A stretch of 64,000 nucleotides of DNA. Origin: Emiliania huxleyi CCMP1516 (Eukaryota; Haptophyta; Isochrysidales; Noelaerhabdaceae). The stretch is taken from assembly GCF_000372725.1 (NCBI RefSeq), contig NW_005201102.1, positions 232,054 through 296,053 on the forward strand. Direction: 5' to 3'. The notes under the pieces were generated by a model, which made no database searches, was not told the origin of the DNA, and was given only the letters and a program-made list of their open reading frames with translations. Positions within the stretch are counted from its first letter, which is position 1; each line of letters opens with the position of its first letter. The translations under genes and the position numbers were made by a program. Shown here piece by piece: positions 9,238-20,107 of the stretch.

Positions 9238-10155
9238 ATGCTGTCGACCGCCCTGCTGCACCTCTGCCCGCTCGCGGCCGCCGTGCCGTCACCGACACCG
9301 TGTGAGTGCGGTCGCTCGGATGCCAAAGCTTCCACGTGCTCCGTCGAGCAGTTCCTCGACGCGACGTACTTTTGGGACTCCGTCGACCCAATCCCTGTCG
9401 ACCCAAACTGCGCCAAGGACCCATACTCGGCGATGGGGTCTGAGATTATTCAGGGCTTCAAAGCTTCCGACGACGGCAACTACAGCATCATTCAGGGCCC
9501 GTCCCCCTTTCCGCCGGGCACCTGCGGTTCGCGCTCCTCTTCAGATCCGCGTGTGTTCGGGCCGCACTTCTGGAAGACGTTCCACACAATGGCTGTGAAC
9601 TATCACTCACCACCGACCAAGGCTGCACTCGGAGCTTGCTCCGCCTTCATCAAGGCCCTGCCTTACATGATCCCCTGCACTCACTGTGCCTGGGACCTAG
9701 GACAGTTCATCCAAACGAACATTGAAAACAGCGGCAAATACAACGAGACCTGCATGGGAGCTACCTCGGAGCATTTTGATGAGTCCTTGTGCTTTGCACC
9801 CGAAGAGGCCTGCAAGTCGCAACGCTCGCTCGTCAGCTTCTTTGTTCGCGCGCACAACAACGTTAACAGCCACACGAACCCGTGCCGACCGCGCTTTACC
9901 ATCAAGCAGGGCTATGACATGTACAAGAACTCCTCGCCAGACTTCTGCGCGCGTGACATCGTTTGGGGCTCGAAACAGATTTGTGGTGGCGGGTACTGCG
10001 CCCCGCGGGGACCGTGTGAAGAGATGGTTGGGCCGGTAGGAACCGGGACAGGAAGCGGGCCTTCGGAAAACGACTACTTCGGAACCGACGAGACAGAGGG
10101 TTGCACCCTCGACACTGCTCTTTCCTGCGGCAGCGTGGCCTGCAAGGCGGCGTGA
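9238..10155 (+). CDS. secreted Erv1/Alr-type sulfhydryl oxidase
   Basis: The ATG at 9238 gives a 305-residue protein starting with a signal peptide (MLSTALLHLCPLAAAVPS). The Erv1/Alr domain lies at about residues 105-215: FGPHFWKTFHTMAVNY is the FAD-binding start, IPCTHCAWDLGQ has the redox-active CxxC, and FVRAHNNVNSHTNP carries the conserved His/Asn cluster. Extra Cys residues at both ends suggest disulfide-rich extensions, including a possible shuttle pair. Enzymes of this family oxidise thiols to disulfides with O2 as acceptor; the leader places it in the secretory pathway instead of the mitochondrial intermembrane space. A longer frame back to 9106 lacks the signal-peptide start and is less likely. 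Confidence 0.85.
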   Translation: MLSTALLHLCPLAAAVPSPTPCECGRSDAKASTCSVEQFLDATYFWDSVDPIPVDPNCAKDPYSAMGSEIIQGFKASDDGNYSIIQGPSPFPPGTCGSRSSSDPRVFGPHFWKTFHTMAVNYHSPPTKAALGACSAFIKALPYMIPCTHCAWDLGQFIQTNIENSGKYNETCMGATSEHFDESLCFAPEEACKSQRSLVSFFVRAHNNVNSHTNPCRPRFTIKQGYDMYKNSSPDFCARDIVWGSKQICGGGYCAPRGPCEEMVGPVGTGTGSGPSENDYFGTDETEGCTLDTALSCGSVACKAA

Positions 10156-10582
10156 AAAGTGCTATAAGAAGAGAGGGGGAGGATAGACAGTATATGATAG
10201 ATGCGATCGCCAGCTAGGCGCCCAAGATAGAGGCCCATTCCGAATAGCGAATTAATTAACAGCTGTTGAGAGAGATTCTTCTCTCTCTGTCGCAGCTGCC
10301 TATCTGGAAGGCACCGAGAGGTACAAAATGGCGCAAATGGTCAAAATCAAAGTTTTGTAACGCGAGCTGTGCCACAGTGAAATGGAACTAGCCTTTATCA
10401 TCCGGGTGCACGCGGTGGGTCTGGACTTTCCTGACACGCGACGCCCCCGAATGCTGCAAGAGACGGGGGCAATTTAGCGTGAGAGGCCCGCCCAGACGGC
10501 TCGGCGGCATCGGGCGCCCGACCCGCGGCGCGGGACGCGGCGGGGACAGGAGGGCGAGCCCCGCGGCGTTGTCCCCTCCCCT
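10156..10582. other. intergenic, convergent 3' flanks
   Basis: Short self-complementary stretch around 10268-10292 (GAGAGAGATTCTTCTCTCTCT). No gene is seen. Confidence 0.4.
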
Positions 10583-13500
10583 CTAGTCGGTCGCCTCCTC
10601 CTCGGCGAGGCGCGCGGCGAGGATGGCCTTGGCCGTCGCCTATTCTCCGCCAGCTGTCGGTTTCTGCGCGAGTTCTTCTTGTCGCGCCAGCTCTGGTCTT
10701 AAGCGTCGCCTCCATGCAGAGCGCCTCCTGCTCGTCCTTGACGCCGCACCTAAAAAAGAAAAAACAGGTCCGAAAAGGAATACAGCGCCCCCTGCTCGTC
10801 CTTGACGCCGCACATCTTTGGGAGGAAGGAGTCGTCCTCGAACTGCGCGACGCCGAACGGCGCGAGCCTGCAGTGTGAATGCGCCAGCACTAACTAATTA
10901 ATCAATTAAGTCGTTTGACGGGCGCGAGCCTGCAGTGTGAATGCGCCAACACCATCGGGGCGGGGCGACGGCAGGGCGCAGCGTCTCCAGAGCACCGCGA
11001 GAGTGAGAGCGATGCGAATACCGCGAGCACGGCTCGACTACTACGTGTCCTCTCGAGCGCGACGTGGCATGCAAGAAGACGTCTTCCGCTTCTCTAAGCG
11101 GCGCGAGCCCCGTTCGCGCGACGCGGCCGAGATATGGGGAGATATGGGGAGATATGGGGAGATATGGGGAGATATGGGGAGATATGGCGCGAGCCCCGTC
11201 CGCGCGACGCGGCCGACGAACTGCCGCAGCGTGTTAGCCGAGTGGTTGGCGATGAAGTCGCGGTCGACGAGCACCTGATGGAGAGTGAAATGAGTGAATG
11301 AACTAGCTCGTGTCGTTTGAGCGCGAGGACGGACGACATCGGAGGGGCGACCTGCTCGTACTCTCGGGTACTCTCGGGTACTCTCGGGTACTCTCGGGTA
11401 CTCTCGGGTACTCTCGGGTATCCTCGGGTACTCTCGGAGGGGTGGCCTGCGCAGAAACAAGGGAGGCGACTCTGTCCTCCGACGCCTCTCCGAGGTGGTG
11501 GCCGACGCTACATCGACGAGCACCGACGTGCAGGGCACGTTGGCGCCGTACGTGAAGTCCTTGGTCACGCCGCAGACGGCGAGCGCGCCCTTCTCCATCT
11601 GGTCCGCGACGTAGTTTGTGTAGGCGATGTCGCCCTTTGGGTTGAGCGACGGCTCGAGCGGCATGTGCGCCGCCACGCCTACCGACAGGGGGCATGGCGA
11701 CGCTCGGGGCTCCCTTCCTCTCGGCTCGAGCGGGCGTGTGCGCTTCCGCGCCCGAGAGGAGCAGCGAGCGCCACGTGTCGTCCACCGGCAGCGAGTCCAC
11801 CTTTTTGAAGTCGCCGGTCGACGGCACCGACCGGTAGAAGGCGCCGTCGAACTGGTTGACCATTTGCGGCGCGAACTTCTTGAGGTGCGCCTTGGAGTGT
11901 TGTCGACGCGGGCATGAGTGAGAAAGAGTGCGTGGCTGCTTCTGAGGTGCGCGCCTTGGAGTTGGTCGACGCGGGCAGGAGTGAGAAAGAGTGAGTGCGT
12001 GGCAGCTTCTTGAGGTGGCAGCGCCTTGGAGTTGACAACGCAGTCCTCGGGGATCTTGAGCAGACCCGACGACTCGGAGAGGCCTACAGACACGGACGTC
12101 TCGACGCTGCAGGAGCGAGACCCTGTGCGGGCAGCGGCGGGAGAGGGGGGGGGTGCGAGGACCCATGTCGCGCAGCTTCGCGGCGATGATCTCCTCGACG
12201 CGGTCCTCGCCCCCCTTGACCTGCGAGAAAAAGAATTCTTTTGGCGAGGGAGAGTCTCGACGTCCCACCTCGGTTTCTGTGCTCAGAGTGTCGTGACCTT
12301 CTCCGCCTCCTTGCGGATGTTGCTCATCACCTGATTCAGTCATGCAATCAATAGACTCCATTCAATACACGTCCTTCATTCGCAGCTTGCGGGCATGTGG
12401 GACATCACCTTCTCCGCGGCGGCCTCCTCCGCTTCGAGGTCCTTGTTCAGCTTCTTGAGCGACGGCATCTCGGCGATCAGCGCCTAGAAGACAGAACCCC
12501 GCCCACCAATCTTTCTTTTTTCTTCGTGGGCGGCGGCATCGCGGCGACCCGCGCCCCGGACTGCACCATGATCTGCTTGTGCGGCTGCGCGGACACGGTG
12601 AGCGTCATGCCGGGGAAGTGGTGCGCGTTGCCCAGCAGCAGCTGCTCGGTCGAGTACGGCGGGAAGATCGCCTTCTGCATGTTCGTCGACGGCGTGCAGA
12701 AGGCCTTGATCAGCGCCGCGTCGCCGCACTCGCACAGCGTCTGGAGCATGTAGCTCGCATAGTGGCGCAGCGTCGAGTGCGACAGCTTGGACAGGTCCGA
12801 AAAGTGGTCGTCCACCGCCGTCACCGTGAAGCCCGCCCGCTGAGCGTGCGCCGCGACGTCCTCCTCCTCGAGCCGGTCCTACAAGAACAAGAGACGGCGC
12901 GCGCTGCCTTGCAGGCGCGGCGTGTGGCGCCCGCGCGGCTCGTGAGATCCGCTCGCGCCTGCATCGAGACGATCGCCTGCGCGGTGTACGCCTTGAGCAG
13001 CAGCGGCTCGACCTGGAGGCGAGGTCACCCGAGATCGCCCGAGATGGCCCGAGATGGCCCGAGATGACCTTGAGCAGCAGCGGCTCCACCTTGAGCCGCC
13101 CCACGAAGTCGGCGAGCGCTTGCGCCGGCTCCTCGGCCTCGGCGACCATCGAGTGCGGCAGCGCGACTTGCCCATTCGCCTTGACGAGCAGGACGCCGAC
13201 GTTGAGCTGCATCGACACGAGCTCGGCGACGCCGTCAGCGTCCTCGACGATGTTGAACCGCTCCTTGACGCAGTAGCAGCAGCAGTGAGAATGATTATCA
13301 CTCCCGGTGATGATTATCATCACTACTGGTAGTGATGATGTTGATCCGCCCCTTAGTAGCAGCGGCAAGAGGACGGATCATAGTGCTGCTGGTAATAACG
13401 ATACTGATGATCTCGATCCGCTCCTTGAAGTATCCAATCGGCGTCTGCAGGTACGCGGCCGCCGGCAGCGTCGCCGACATCCAAACTGTCTTATACGGCG

Positions 13501-13885
13501 CCTGTGGACATGTCTCGGACATGTCCCGGACGTGTCCCGGTCGCCGCCTCTCCAGCCCTGTGTCTTGTGCGCGCGTCGAGCATGCCCGACACCATCGCAT
13601 GCGTGAGCGTGCCTGGCCCGAGCGCCTGCCCGCCGCCCTGGTCGGCGCCCATCGTCGGCTCGTCGATGATGAGCACCGTCTTGTGCGGGTCCATCTGCAT
13701 CGAGAGCCAGGAGCAGGACGCGACGTCCGTCACGAACATGCGCGGCGGCCGAATCACCTGCGCGCCGACTCCGTGGTGAATCCGCTGGCCAGTCCTCTCA
13801 TTGGCTGCTTGGGCACGAGCCGCCGATCACTACTAGACTGCTCGCCTGCCTGACGCTGGCACCATTGCCGCTGCTGCTGCTGCTG

Positions 13886-13961
<76 letters not shown>

Positions 13962-15494
13962 TGCTGCTGTTACTGCTGCTGCTCGCCTGCACGTGCCGCT
14001 TGCGCGCGCGCTGGTTCGAGAGGCCGCCCGTGGTCTCCTGGATCCGCTCCACGCCAAGCCGCAGCTTCTCCTCCATCTGAGCCTAGGAGACAGGACCTCG
14101 CCCGCCTCGGAAGGAGGAGACGCCGCGGTGTCGCCGCTCGCCCCTCCGTCGTCTGTGCCATCGAGTTGGAGGTGGAGGAGCCGCGCAGGCCGCACAGCCA
14201 GGAGCAGGTGATCTGCTGGTTGTGCACCCACGCGAACGGGATCCCCATGTTGTACAGCGTCTGGGCAACCTCGAGGTTGACGCGGCGCGCGAGGCAGCAG
14301 AAGACGACGCGGTGCTCGGGAAACAGCTCCGGCAGCGCCGGCGCGAGCGACGTCTTCCCCGTGTCGGGGGGCGATCGGAGGAGGACGAGCTGAGGCCCGG
14401 GCCGCGCGACCGCCTTGAAGAGCTGCACTTGGGAGGGGTACGGCTGCAGGAACTTGGACGCGTGCCGAGCCTTGAACTGGGACGAGGAGAGCAGCGCCGG
14501 GTGCTTGCGCAGGCACCTAGTACCATACCCCCACAGTATCGAATCCAGCGTGGGTTCAGTCCCGCCGGTGGTGCGGCAGGCACTTGTGCACTGTGAACTT
14601 GACCTTGACCTTGAGCGAGGCGAGGACGTGGCGCGCGTCGGCGAGGATCTGCAGCGGCGGCAGCTCCTCGACCCCGTACCGCATCTTGTACTGCGTCTCG
14701 AAGATGACCACCGCGTCCGCCAGGTTGCGCACCGTCTTGTAGCGCGCCTCCTCCGAGTCCTTGTCGCCGTCGCTCTTCTTCTTGGCGAGCTGGCCGGCGG
14801 CGGTGCCCATCTCCTTGGCGAGCTGGAGCTCCCACGGCGCGTCGAGCACCAGGTTCTTGCCCGGCTCGAGCGCCTCGAGCCAGCCCACCGCCCGGTCCCC
14901 AACCTGCACCTTTTTGAGCGTGTTGGACTTTGCCGCCTCGCCGTTCATGATCCGCATCACGTTGTCAATCTTGATCTGCGTCTTGGTGTTGACGCCGCCG
15001 CCGCCGCCGCCCTTGCCGCCGCCGCCGCCCTTTTTGCCGCCGCCCTTGCCGCCGCCGCCCTTCTTGCCCTTCTTGCCCTCAGCGGCCGCCTCCTCTGGCA
15101 GGTCGAGCGGCAGCGCGGCCAGCTTCGGCCGGATGTGCGTCTTGTAGCACCAGGAGGCAAAGTCGTCCATCTCGGCGAGCATGTCGCCGAGGAACTTGCC
15201 GTTCGAGTCGTCCAGCTGCATCTCGCCCTTGGTGCGGATCTGCGAGCACGCGCGCCGCAGCATCTCGGCGACCGTCTTCTTCTGGTACGAGAGCGCCGCC
15301 TCGATGTTCTTCCACTCCATCTTGTTGACCGAGTCCATGAGCAGGTCCGACGCGCCGAACCCCTCCGGCTCGGCCTCCGGGTCCGCGGCCGGCGCCGGGG
15401 GAGCGCTGCTGGAGGCGGCGGCGGACATTGTCGGCTGGTCGTCGCGCGAATGAGACGACGCGGGCTGAGACTGAAAAGAGAATTTGCTCGTCAT
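10583..15494 (-). CDS. multi-exon helicase-like P-loop ATPase
   Basis: About 16-18 exons; those with clear edges include 15494-14584, 14516-14159, 14082-13987, 13757-13575, 13501-13424, 13263-13090, 10867-10814, 10749-10710 and 10639-10583. In order: a Lys/Gly-rich N-terminal region, Walker A SPPDTGKTS, Walker B VLIIDEPTMGAD, a SAT-type motif III (VWMSATLPAAA), a coiled-coil linker, and a motif-VI-like NTLRQFVGRVARTG near the C-terminus (end ...LAEEEATD). This is a superfamily-2-like nucleic-acid helicase/ATPase plan, but the spacing is unusual and no subfamily is recognised. Introns are 64-230 bp, begin GC or GT, and copy the start of the next exon. The start could also be the ATG at 15425. 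The gene diverges from the ankyrin gene, sharing about 110 bp. Confidence 0.65.
11125..11187. repeat. 10-bp minisatellite (GATATGGGGA)n in a helicase intron
   Basis: Six tandem units. The array is flanked on both sides by a direct repeat of about 30 bases (around CGAGCCCCG, at 11098-11128 and 11187-11218), which is the exon-copy signature of the introns of this gene. Confidence 0.85.
11359..11443. repeat. 10-bp minisatellite (CTCTCGGGTA)n in a helicase intron
   Basis: About eight units. The intron containing it starts, in gene sense, with GTGCTCGTCGA, which is also the start of the next exon. Confidence 0.85.
11898..12040. repeat. tandem copy-plus-tail units in a helicase intron
   Basis: Two units of roughly 60-70 bases precede the exon coding AHLKKFAPQM. 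In gene sense each unit starts with a version of GCGCACCTCAAGAAG and ends with ACTCCAAG, so the exon boundary repeats three times. Confidence 0.75.
13019..13071. repeat. 10-bp repeat (GAGATGGCCC)n in a 77-bp helicase intron
   Basis: Intron 13013-13089. In gene sense its start (GTGGAGCCGCTGCTGC) is repeated at the start of the following exon (GTCGAGCCGCTGCTGC). Confidence 0.8.
13866..13985. repeat. (CTG)n/(CAG)n triplet array in a helicase intron
   Basis: About 40 triplets, nearly pure, inside the intron 13758-13986. In gene sense it is a CAG array. The frames that run through it (poly-Ser, poly-Ala, poly-Leu) are artefacts of the repeat. Confidence 0.9.
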
Positions 15495-15517
15495 GCAAGG
15501 GGAAAGCTGGAGGGCGG

Positions 15518-15560
15518 TACTAACCCTCGGAGACCCGTGTTTACTTTACGGCCCTTTCCC
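15518..15560 (+). repeat. dispersed repeat at a divergent gene start, inverted copy at 31308-31348
   Basis: About 41 bases around CTCGGAGACCCGTG match the reverse complement of 31308-31348. Both copies lie just upstream of gene starts (ankyrin at 15608, F-box/RCC1 at 31717), so this could be a shared promoter element or a transposon scrap. Confidence 0.85.
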
Positions 15561-15607
15561 TCCAAGTACTGCTTTGCCTGCGCTTTCTGTTTCTTCTTTC
15601 TGGCGGC

Positions 15608-17365
15608 ATGAGCGGCGCCGCGAGCCCAACTCTGCCCCCTGGGGGGCTGCCCAAGCTGGCGGTTGGCGACCTGGGCTCGCTGCGCGCCTTCCTCTCCGGG
15701 CGGCGGACGCGCGGCACGTCGCCCACGGCCCAGCTCGACGCGCGGCACGACACCGAGAAGCAGGACACGCTGCTCACCTGGGCCGCTCGGCACGGGCAGG
15801 CCGAGGCGGTGCGGCTGCTGCTCGAGGGCGGCGCGAGCGTCGGGGCGACGACTGGCGGCGGCGCGTCCGCGCTGTATATCGCGTGCCAGAACGGCCACCT
15901 CGAGTGCGCCCAGCTGCTCCTCGAGGCTGGCGCGGCGGTCGACCAAGTCGTCCAGCAGAACGGCGCCACGCCGCTGCTCATCGCGAGCCAGAACGGCCAC
16001 CTCGAGTGCGCCCGGCTGCTTCTCGAGGCCAGCGCGGCGGTCGGCCAAGCCAACACCAGAGGCGGCACGCCGCTGATCGCCGCGTGCTTCCAAGGCCACC
16101 TCGAGATCGCCAAGCTGCTGCGCGACGCGGGCGCTTTGATCAACCAAGCCAGGGACGACGGCGTCACACCGCTGTTCATTGCGTGCGAGAAAGGCCGCGT
16201 CGAGTGCGCCAGGCTCCTTCTCAAGGCGGGTGCGGCGATCGACCAAGCCGATGAGGACGGCACCACGCCGCTGAGCGCTGCGAGCCTGGCTGGCGAGGTC
16301 GACTGCGTTCGGCTGATGATCACCGCCGGCGCTGCGGTGAACCAAGCAGATTCTGACGGCCACACGCCGCTGTGCGTCGCGTGCCAGGAGGGGCACATCG
16401 AAGTCGCCCGGCTGCTCCTCGAGGCCAGCGCTTCGGTCGACCAAGCTCGCCACGATGGCATCACGCCGCTGTACATGGCGTGCCAGAACGGCCACCTCGA
16501 GATCGCCCGGCTGCTCCTCGAGGCCAGCGCTGCAGCCAACCAAGCAAATTCTAGCGGCTTCAATCCGCTGTTCGTCGCGTGCGGCAGGGGCCACCTCGAG
16601 ATCGCCCGGCTGCTCCTCGAGGCCGGTGCGGCGGTCGGCCAAGCTGATGAGGACGGCACCACGCCGCTGTTCAAGGCGTGCGATAAGGGCCACCTCGAGA
16701 TCGTCCGGCTGCTGCTCGAGGCCAGCGCGGCGGTCAACCAAGCCCATGTCAGTGGCGCCACGCCGCTGCTCAAGGCGTGCCAGAAGAGCCACGTCGAGAT
16801 TGTCAAGCTGCTCCTCGAGGCTGGCGCAGTGGTCGACCAAGCCAGCGGCAACGGCGTCACGCCACTGATCATGGCGTGTCACGAGGGCCACCTCGAGGTC
16901 GCCAAGCTCCTCTCCTCCTACGGCGCCTCCCGCGCCGCTACGGCCCTCTGCACGCCCGAGGAGGCCGCAAACAGCGCAGGCCACGCCGACCTCGCCGCCT
17001 GGCTGGTCGCCAGCCGCGGCTGGACGCCGCTCGCGCACCTTGAGAGCCTCACCGCCGCCCGCGCGCTCTCCCTGCTGCGCAGCGGCGCAAGCCTGCACGA
17101 GGGCGAGCCGACGCCGCTGCAGCGCGCCGCGGGCGGCGAGGGCGAGGCGGCGGCGCTGATCCGGCGGGCGGCGGCGCCGTGGTCGCCGGCAAGCCACTCG
17201 CTCTTCCCCGCGGCGGCCCGCGCGCGGGCGGCGCTCCTCGTCGTCTCGCTCTACGAGATCCACGAGCGGTACCACCTCGACTCGGCAGGAGCCACGAACG
17301 GCATCGCGGCGCGCGACTTTGTCACGTGCGTGCTGCGCTTCGCGATCACGCGCGAGACGGAGTAG
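15608..17365 (+). CDS. ankyrin-repeat protein (585 aa)
   Basis: Thirteen or more tandem ankyrin repeats of about 33 residues from residue ~50 to ~435, each with the pattern GxTPLxxACxxGHxEIAxLLLEAGAAVxQA. A conserved N-terminal cap (LAVGDLGSLRAFLSGRRTR) precedes them. The C-terminal 140 residues (TLLxSYGASRAATALCTPEEAANSAGHADL onward) form a helical tail almost identical to that of the paralogue at 39238-40491. No catalytic domain; a protein-interaction scaffold, probably from a large lineage-specific family. Single exon. The long open frame on the opposite strand is a codon-bias shadow. Confidence 0.9.
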   Translation: MSGAASPTLPPGGLPKLAVGDLGSLRAFLSGRRTRGTSPTAQLDARHDTEKQDTLLTWAARHGQAEAVRLLLEGGASVGATTGGGASALYIACQNGHLECAQLLLEAGAAVDQVVQQNGATPLLIASQNGHLECARLLLEASAAVGQANTRGGTPLIAACFQGHLEIAKLLRDAGALINQARDDGVTPLFIACEKGRVECARLLLKAGAAIDQADEDGTTPLSAASLAGEVDCVRLMITAGAAVNQADSDGHTPLCVACQEGHIEVARLLLEASASVDQARHDGITPLYMACQNGHLEIARLLLEASAAANQANSSGFNPLFVACGRGHLEIARLLLEAGAAVGQADEDGTTPLFKACDKGHLEIVRLLLEASAAVNQAHVSGATPLLKACQKSHVEIVKLLLEAGAVVDQASGNGVTPLIMACHEGHLEVAKLLSSYGASRAATALCTPEEAANSAGHADLAAWLVASRGWTPLAHLESLTAARALSLLRSGASLHEGEPTPLQRAAGGEGEAAALIRRAAAPWSPASHSLFPAAARARAALLVVSLYEIHERYHLDSAGATNGIAARDFVTCVLRFAITRETE

Positions 17366-18667
17366 GGGAGCACTGTGGTGGCCCTGCTCTCACCTTGGAA
17401 CCGCCGCGACGGTCCCTCTCCTGTTGTTTAAGATAGTACTCGCAACTGGATCGGACTGCCGTCTCCGTTTATCTCGCAACGTTCCAACGTAACGTACATT
17501 CTGTCGAGATATGGTTGTTTGTGGCCACTAAAGTCTCTGCACCATGCCATACCCTTTCGCAGGCGGTCCGTTTTCTTTTATGTTTTAAGTGTTGCCCGCC
17601 GTCGCAGCGGACCTTCACATTACAAGGTCAGTAGCAGTCGTGACGCGTGTCAACCCCGCTTCCTCGCCACCACCACCACCATCGGGTCCCGCTGCCCCAC
17701 CCAGCCGTCGGGGCTCACGTCGGCGACGCCCACCTCTGCCCAGTCGGCCGAGTAGCGAAAGTGTGAGGTTAGTCAGAGGCTGCGCAGGCCGTCTCGTTTG
17801 CATGTTTGAAGAAAAAACGCTGATCCCACAACATGTGCCAAAACGGCGGCTCCGGCCGCGGCACCTCTCGATGGGTTCCACTTTCTACGCACACCCACAC
17901 GCACAGGGGCCGAGAGGGGGGGTCTCACGTACATAGATCACATACCGAGGCAAGATCTCATACCCTCTCACGAGACACAGGCCCTAACCGCAAACACCGG
18001 GGAAGGGGCGCTTGGGAGCGGGGGCGGGGGCATGGGCGGGGGCGGGGGCGGGGGCGGGGGCGCGCGCGCGCGAGGTGTGGGGACGCTGCCGTGCGCGCTG
18101 CGCGCGCACCACACACCACACGGAGGGAGAGACGGCGAGGAGGCGGCGGCGGCGACGGCGGCGGCAGCGCGCGCGCGGCGCGCGCGACGGCGGGGGGGCG
18201 GAGCAGCGACCGCTGGCGCGGCCGCTGCTCCGTCTGTGCCAGACACGCGCGCTCTGCTTGCGCAGAGCGCGACAAGGCAAGGGCAAGCGTGGCGGCGCGG
18301 GACGCGCGGCGGCGGCGGCGAGCAGCCGAGCGCTCCGTGCGCGGTGTCCGGTGAGGCGGCCGGGCGAGGGCGCGGCGGGCGACGGGGCAAGGGATCAGCC
18401 CACACCCGGCGTCGCTTTTTGAGCGACGCCTGTGGTACGCCTGCGCAGGGGCCGCAGGGCGGTCAGTGGTGGGGCGAGGCAGTGCCGGCCGCGGGCCGGG
18501 TGCAAGGCGCCGGCCTCGGCGCCGCCTCGGCGCGCCGCACGGGCGCGGGGCGCCTCTGAGCGGGAGCCGAAGGTTTGCCGCGGTGGTGGGTGGTAGGTGG
18601 GGGTGAGTTGACTTTGCCGCAGAGGCCGTCTCTAGCTGTGAACAGCAAAACGAGACAGTATTCCAGC
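17366..18667. other. GC-rich intergenic region
   Basis: About 1.3 kb without a supported gene. It contains (GGGGGC)n at about 18015-18065 and CG-rich low complexity to 18560. The several open frames there are Arg/Gly/Ala-rich on all strands and look like composition artefacts. Confidence 0.5.
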
Positions 18668-19094
18668 ACATGGGTAACGTGGACGGAGGGACTCGGTATC
18701 ATCCGTAGGCGTCGCATTCTCGCGCAAGGGCCACGCGCTCTCACAGACCGAACGTCCTCTCAAGGGAGCACCGGCGAGTCGTTACGACCCATTCGCGGTC
18801 ATACGGCCGATCTGACCGACGCGGGGAATGGGACCGGCCAATGGGCAATGGGGGCACCGCAGCGATGTTCGGGTAGAGGGTACTTGGGCGTGACACGGGG
18901 GGTAACGGTTGATCTCCGTGCGATCTCCGAGGGTTCGGCTCCAGGGATCCCAGGGTGGCCCGCACTAATCGACCCCTGTTAAGTGACTCGTTCGCTTACC
19001 ACCCACTGTGATTTTGTGTGAGCTCTGTGTCTTCCTTTGCCAACAACATACATGTGATACTACACCTACCCCCAAGGAGCGGGAACCCACAGTG
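18668..19094 (+). repeat. upstream block, copy 1 (direct repeat with 20108-20433)
   Basis: About 290 bases (from CAGCACATGGGTAACGTGG on) are nearly identical to 20108-20402, with small indels; after a gap, a shared ACCCCCAAGGAGCGGGAACC block follows, just before the start codon of each downstream gene. The 5' region of two unrelated genes has been duplicated. Confidence 0.9.
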
Positions 19095-19108
19095 GACGCG
19101 GATTCGAT

Positions 19109-19858
19109 ATGCCCACAGTGGTCGCGCTCGAGCGGGGCATGCCAGTCGATTTCTTCGGCGACTACCTTTACAACAAGGCCCACCACCGGCGGCCCCACGA
19201 CGGCGTCCTCGCCGCCTGGGCGGACGCGATGCGCGCCCCGGCCAACGCGCCGGTCGTGCACGGTGACAAGGAGAAACCAGAGCTCACCCGGCAGTACAAC
19301 GAGGGGTACAAGGTCGACCTCGCGGAACCCCACGCTGGCCCGGGAGGATGCGAAGAGGTGAATGAAGTCAAGCTCTGGACGCCCCTCCTCAAGACCTCCT
19401 CGGCGGGCGTTGGCAACGCCTCGAGCGGCGGCACGCCCGCCTCCGTTGGCCACTCCTACGCCTTCGGCAACACCGAAGAGAAGGCCCGCCGCCTAAACAT
19501 GGGCTGCAAGGCGCGCGGGCAGCCCGGCCAACCCTTCGACCACAAGACCGGCCACGGCTACGTCAAGGCGCATCGCGGTTTCTACCACGACGCGATCTTT
19601 GTCAAGCGCAACAACTTCAACCTGCTGCTCCACGAGACGTTCGGCGGCGGCTTCTCGCCCACCGCCGTTCTCAAGCTGCGCCGCCTCGCGCGCAAAGCCG
19701 CGCGCGGCAGCGTCGACCGCACGGCCTACTCGCCCAAGTACTCGCTTTCTTTTATGTCCCACCATGCAGAGCGCATCTCTCTCTCTGTTGTGCGAGGCGT
19801 GAACCGCGCCATTCGCTCTCACCTGGCAACCCTGTCTGCACGTCTCGCGCGCGCGTGA
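19109..19858 (+). CDS. hypothetical protein (249 aa) behind a duplicated upstream block
   Basis: ATG CCC ACA GTG GTC. The first ~150 residues are mixed polar (HHRRPHDGVLAAWADAM, KARRLNMGCKARGQPG) and the last ~70 are basic (PTAVLKLRRLARKAARGS..., ending LSARLARA). No known family, membrane span or signal peptide is recognised. The 3' end (from about 19650) is duplicated at 27607-27833 and, inverted, at 28012-28130, so this gene or its tail has been copied around the window. Possibly transposon-associated, but nothing in the sequence identifies a transposase. Confidence 0.5.
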   Translation: MPTVVALERGMPVDFFGDYLYNKAHHRRPHDGVLAAWADAMRAPANAPVVHGDKEKPELTRQYNEGYKVDLAEPHAGPGGCEEVNEVKLWTPLLKTSSAGVGNASSGGTPASVGHSYAFGNTEEKARRLNMGCKARGQPGQPFDHKTGHGYVKAHRGFYHDAIFVKRNNFNLLLHETFGGGFSPTAVLKLRRLARKAARGSVDRTAYSPKYSLSFMSHHAERISLSVVRGVNRAIRSHLATLSARLARA

Positions 19859-20107
19859 ACAGGGCTCCAGGCCCCAAATGACGTGTGAGTGTTAGAGTTG
19901 TTTGGTATTGCTAAAAATCTCTCTCTCTCAGCACACTCAGCATACAACTTTGGAGCACCACGTCTCGATCTCACCCCTTACCCAAATGGGGTAGCTGCGA
20001 CAGTTATACTGAGCAGGCGCGCTAGATACAACCATTTCTTTTTTCTGTTAGATTACAAACATTAATAATGGCTCGGTCACTGATCGGACTCTTCGAGGCA
20101 ATTGTAT

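Noticed and set aside
13798..14516. Poly-Ser / poly-Ala / poly-Leu frames
   Set aside because: They run through the (CTG)n array inside a helicase intron.
15491..17275. 594-codon minus-strand frame opposite the ankyrin gene (likewise 39343-40401)
   Set aside because: Repetitive shadow of the ankyrin repeats; it appears in both paralogues only because their codons are biased.
17366..18560. Arg/Ala/Gly-rich open frames on both strands
   Set aside because: Simple GC-rich sequence gives open frames in all directions; no motif supports a gene.
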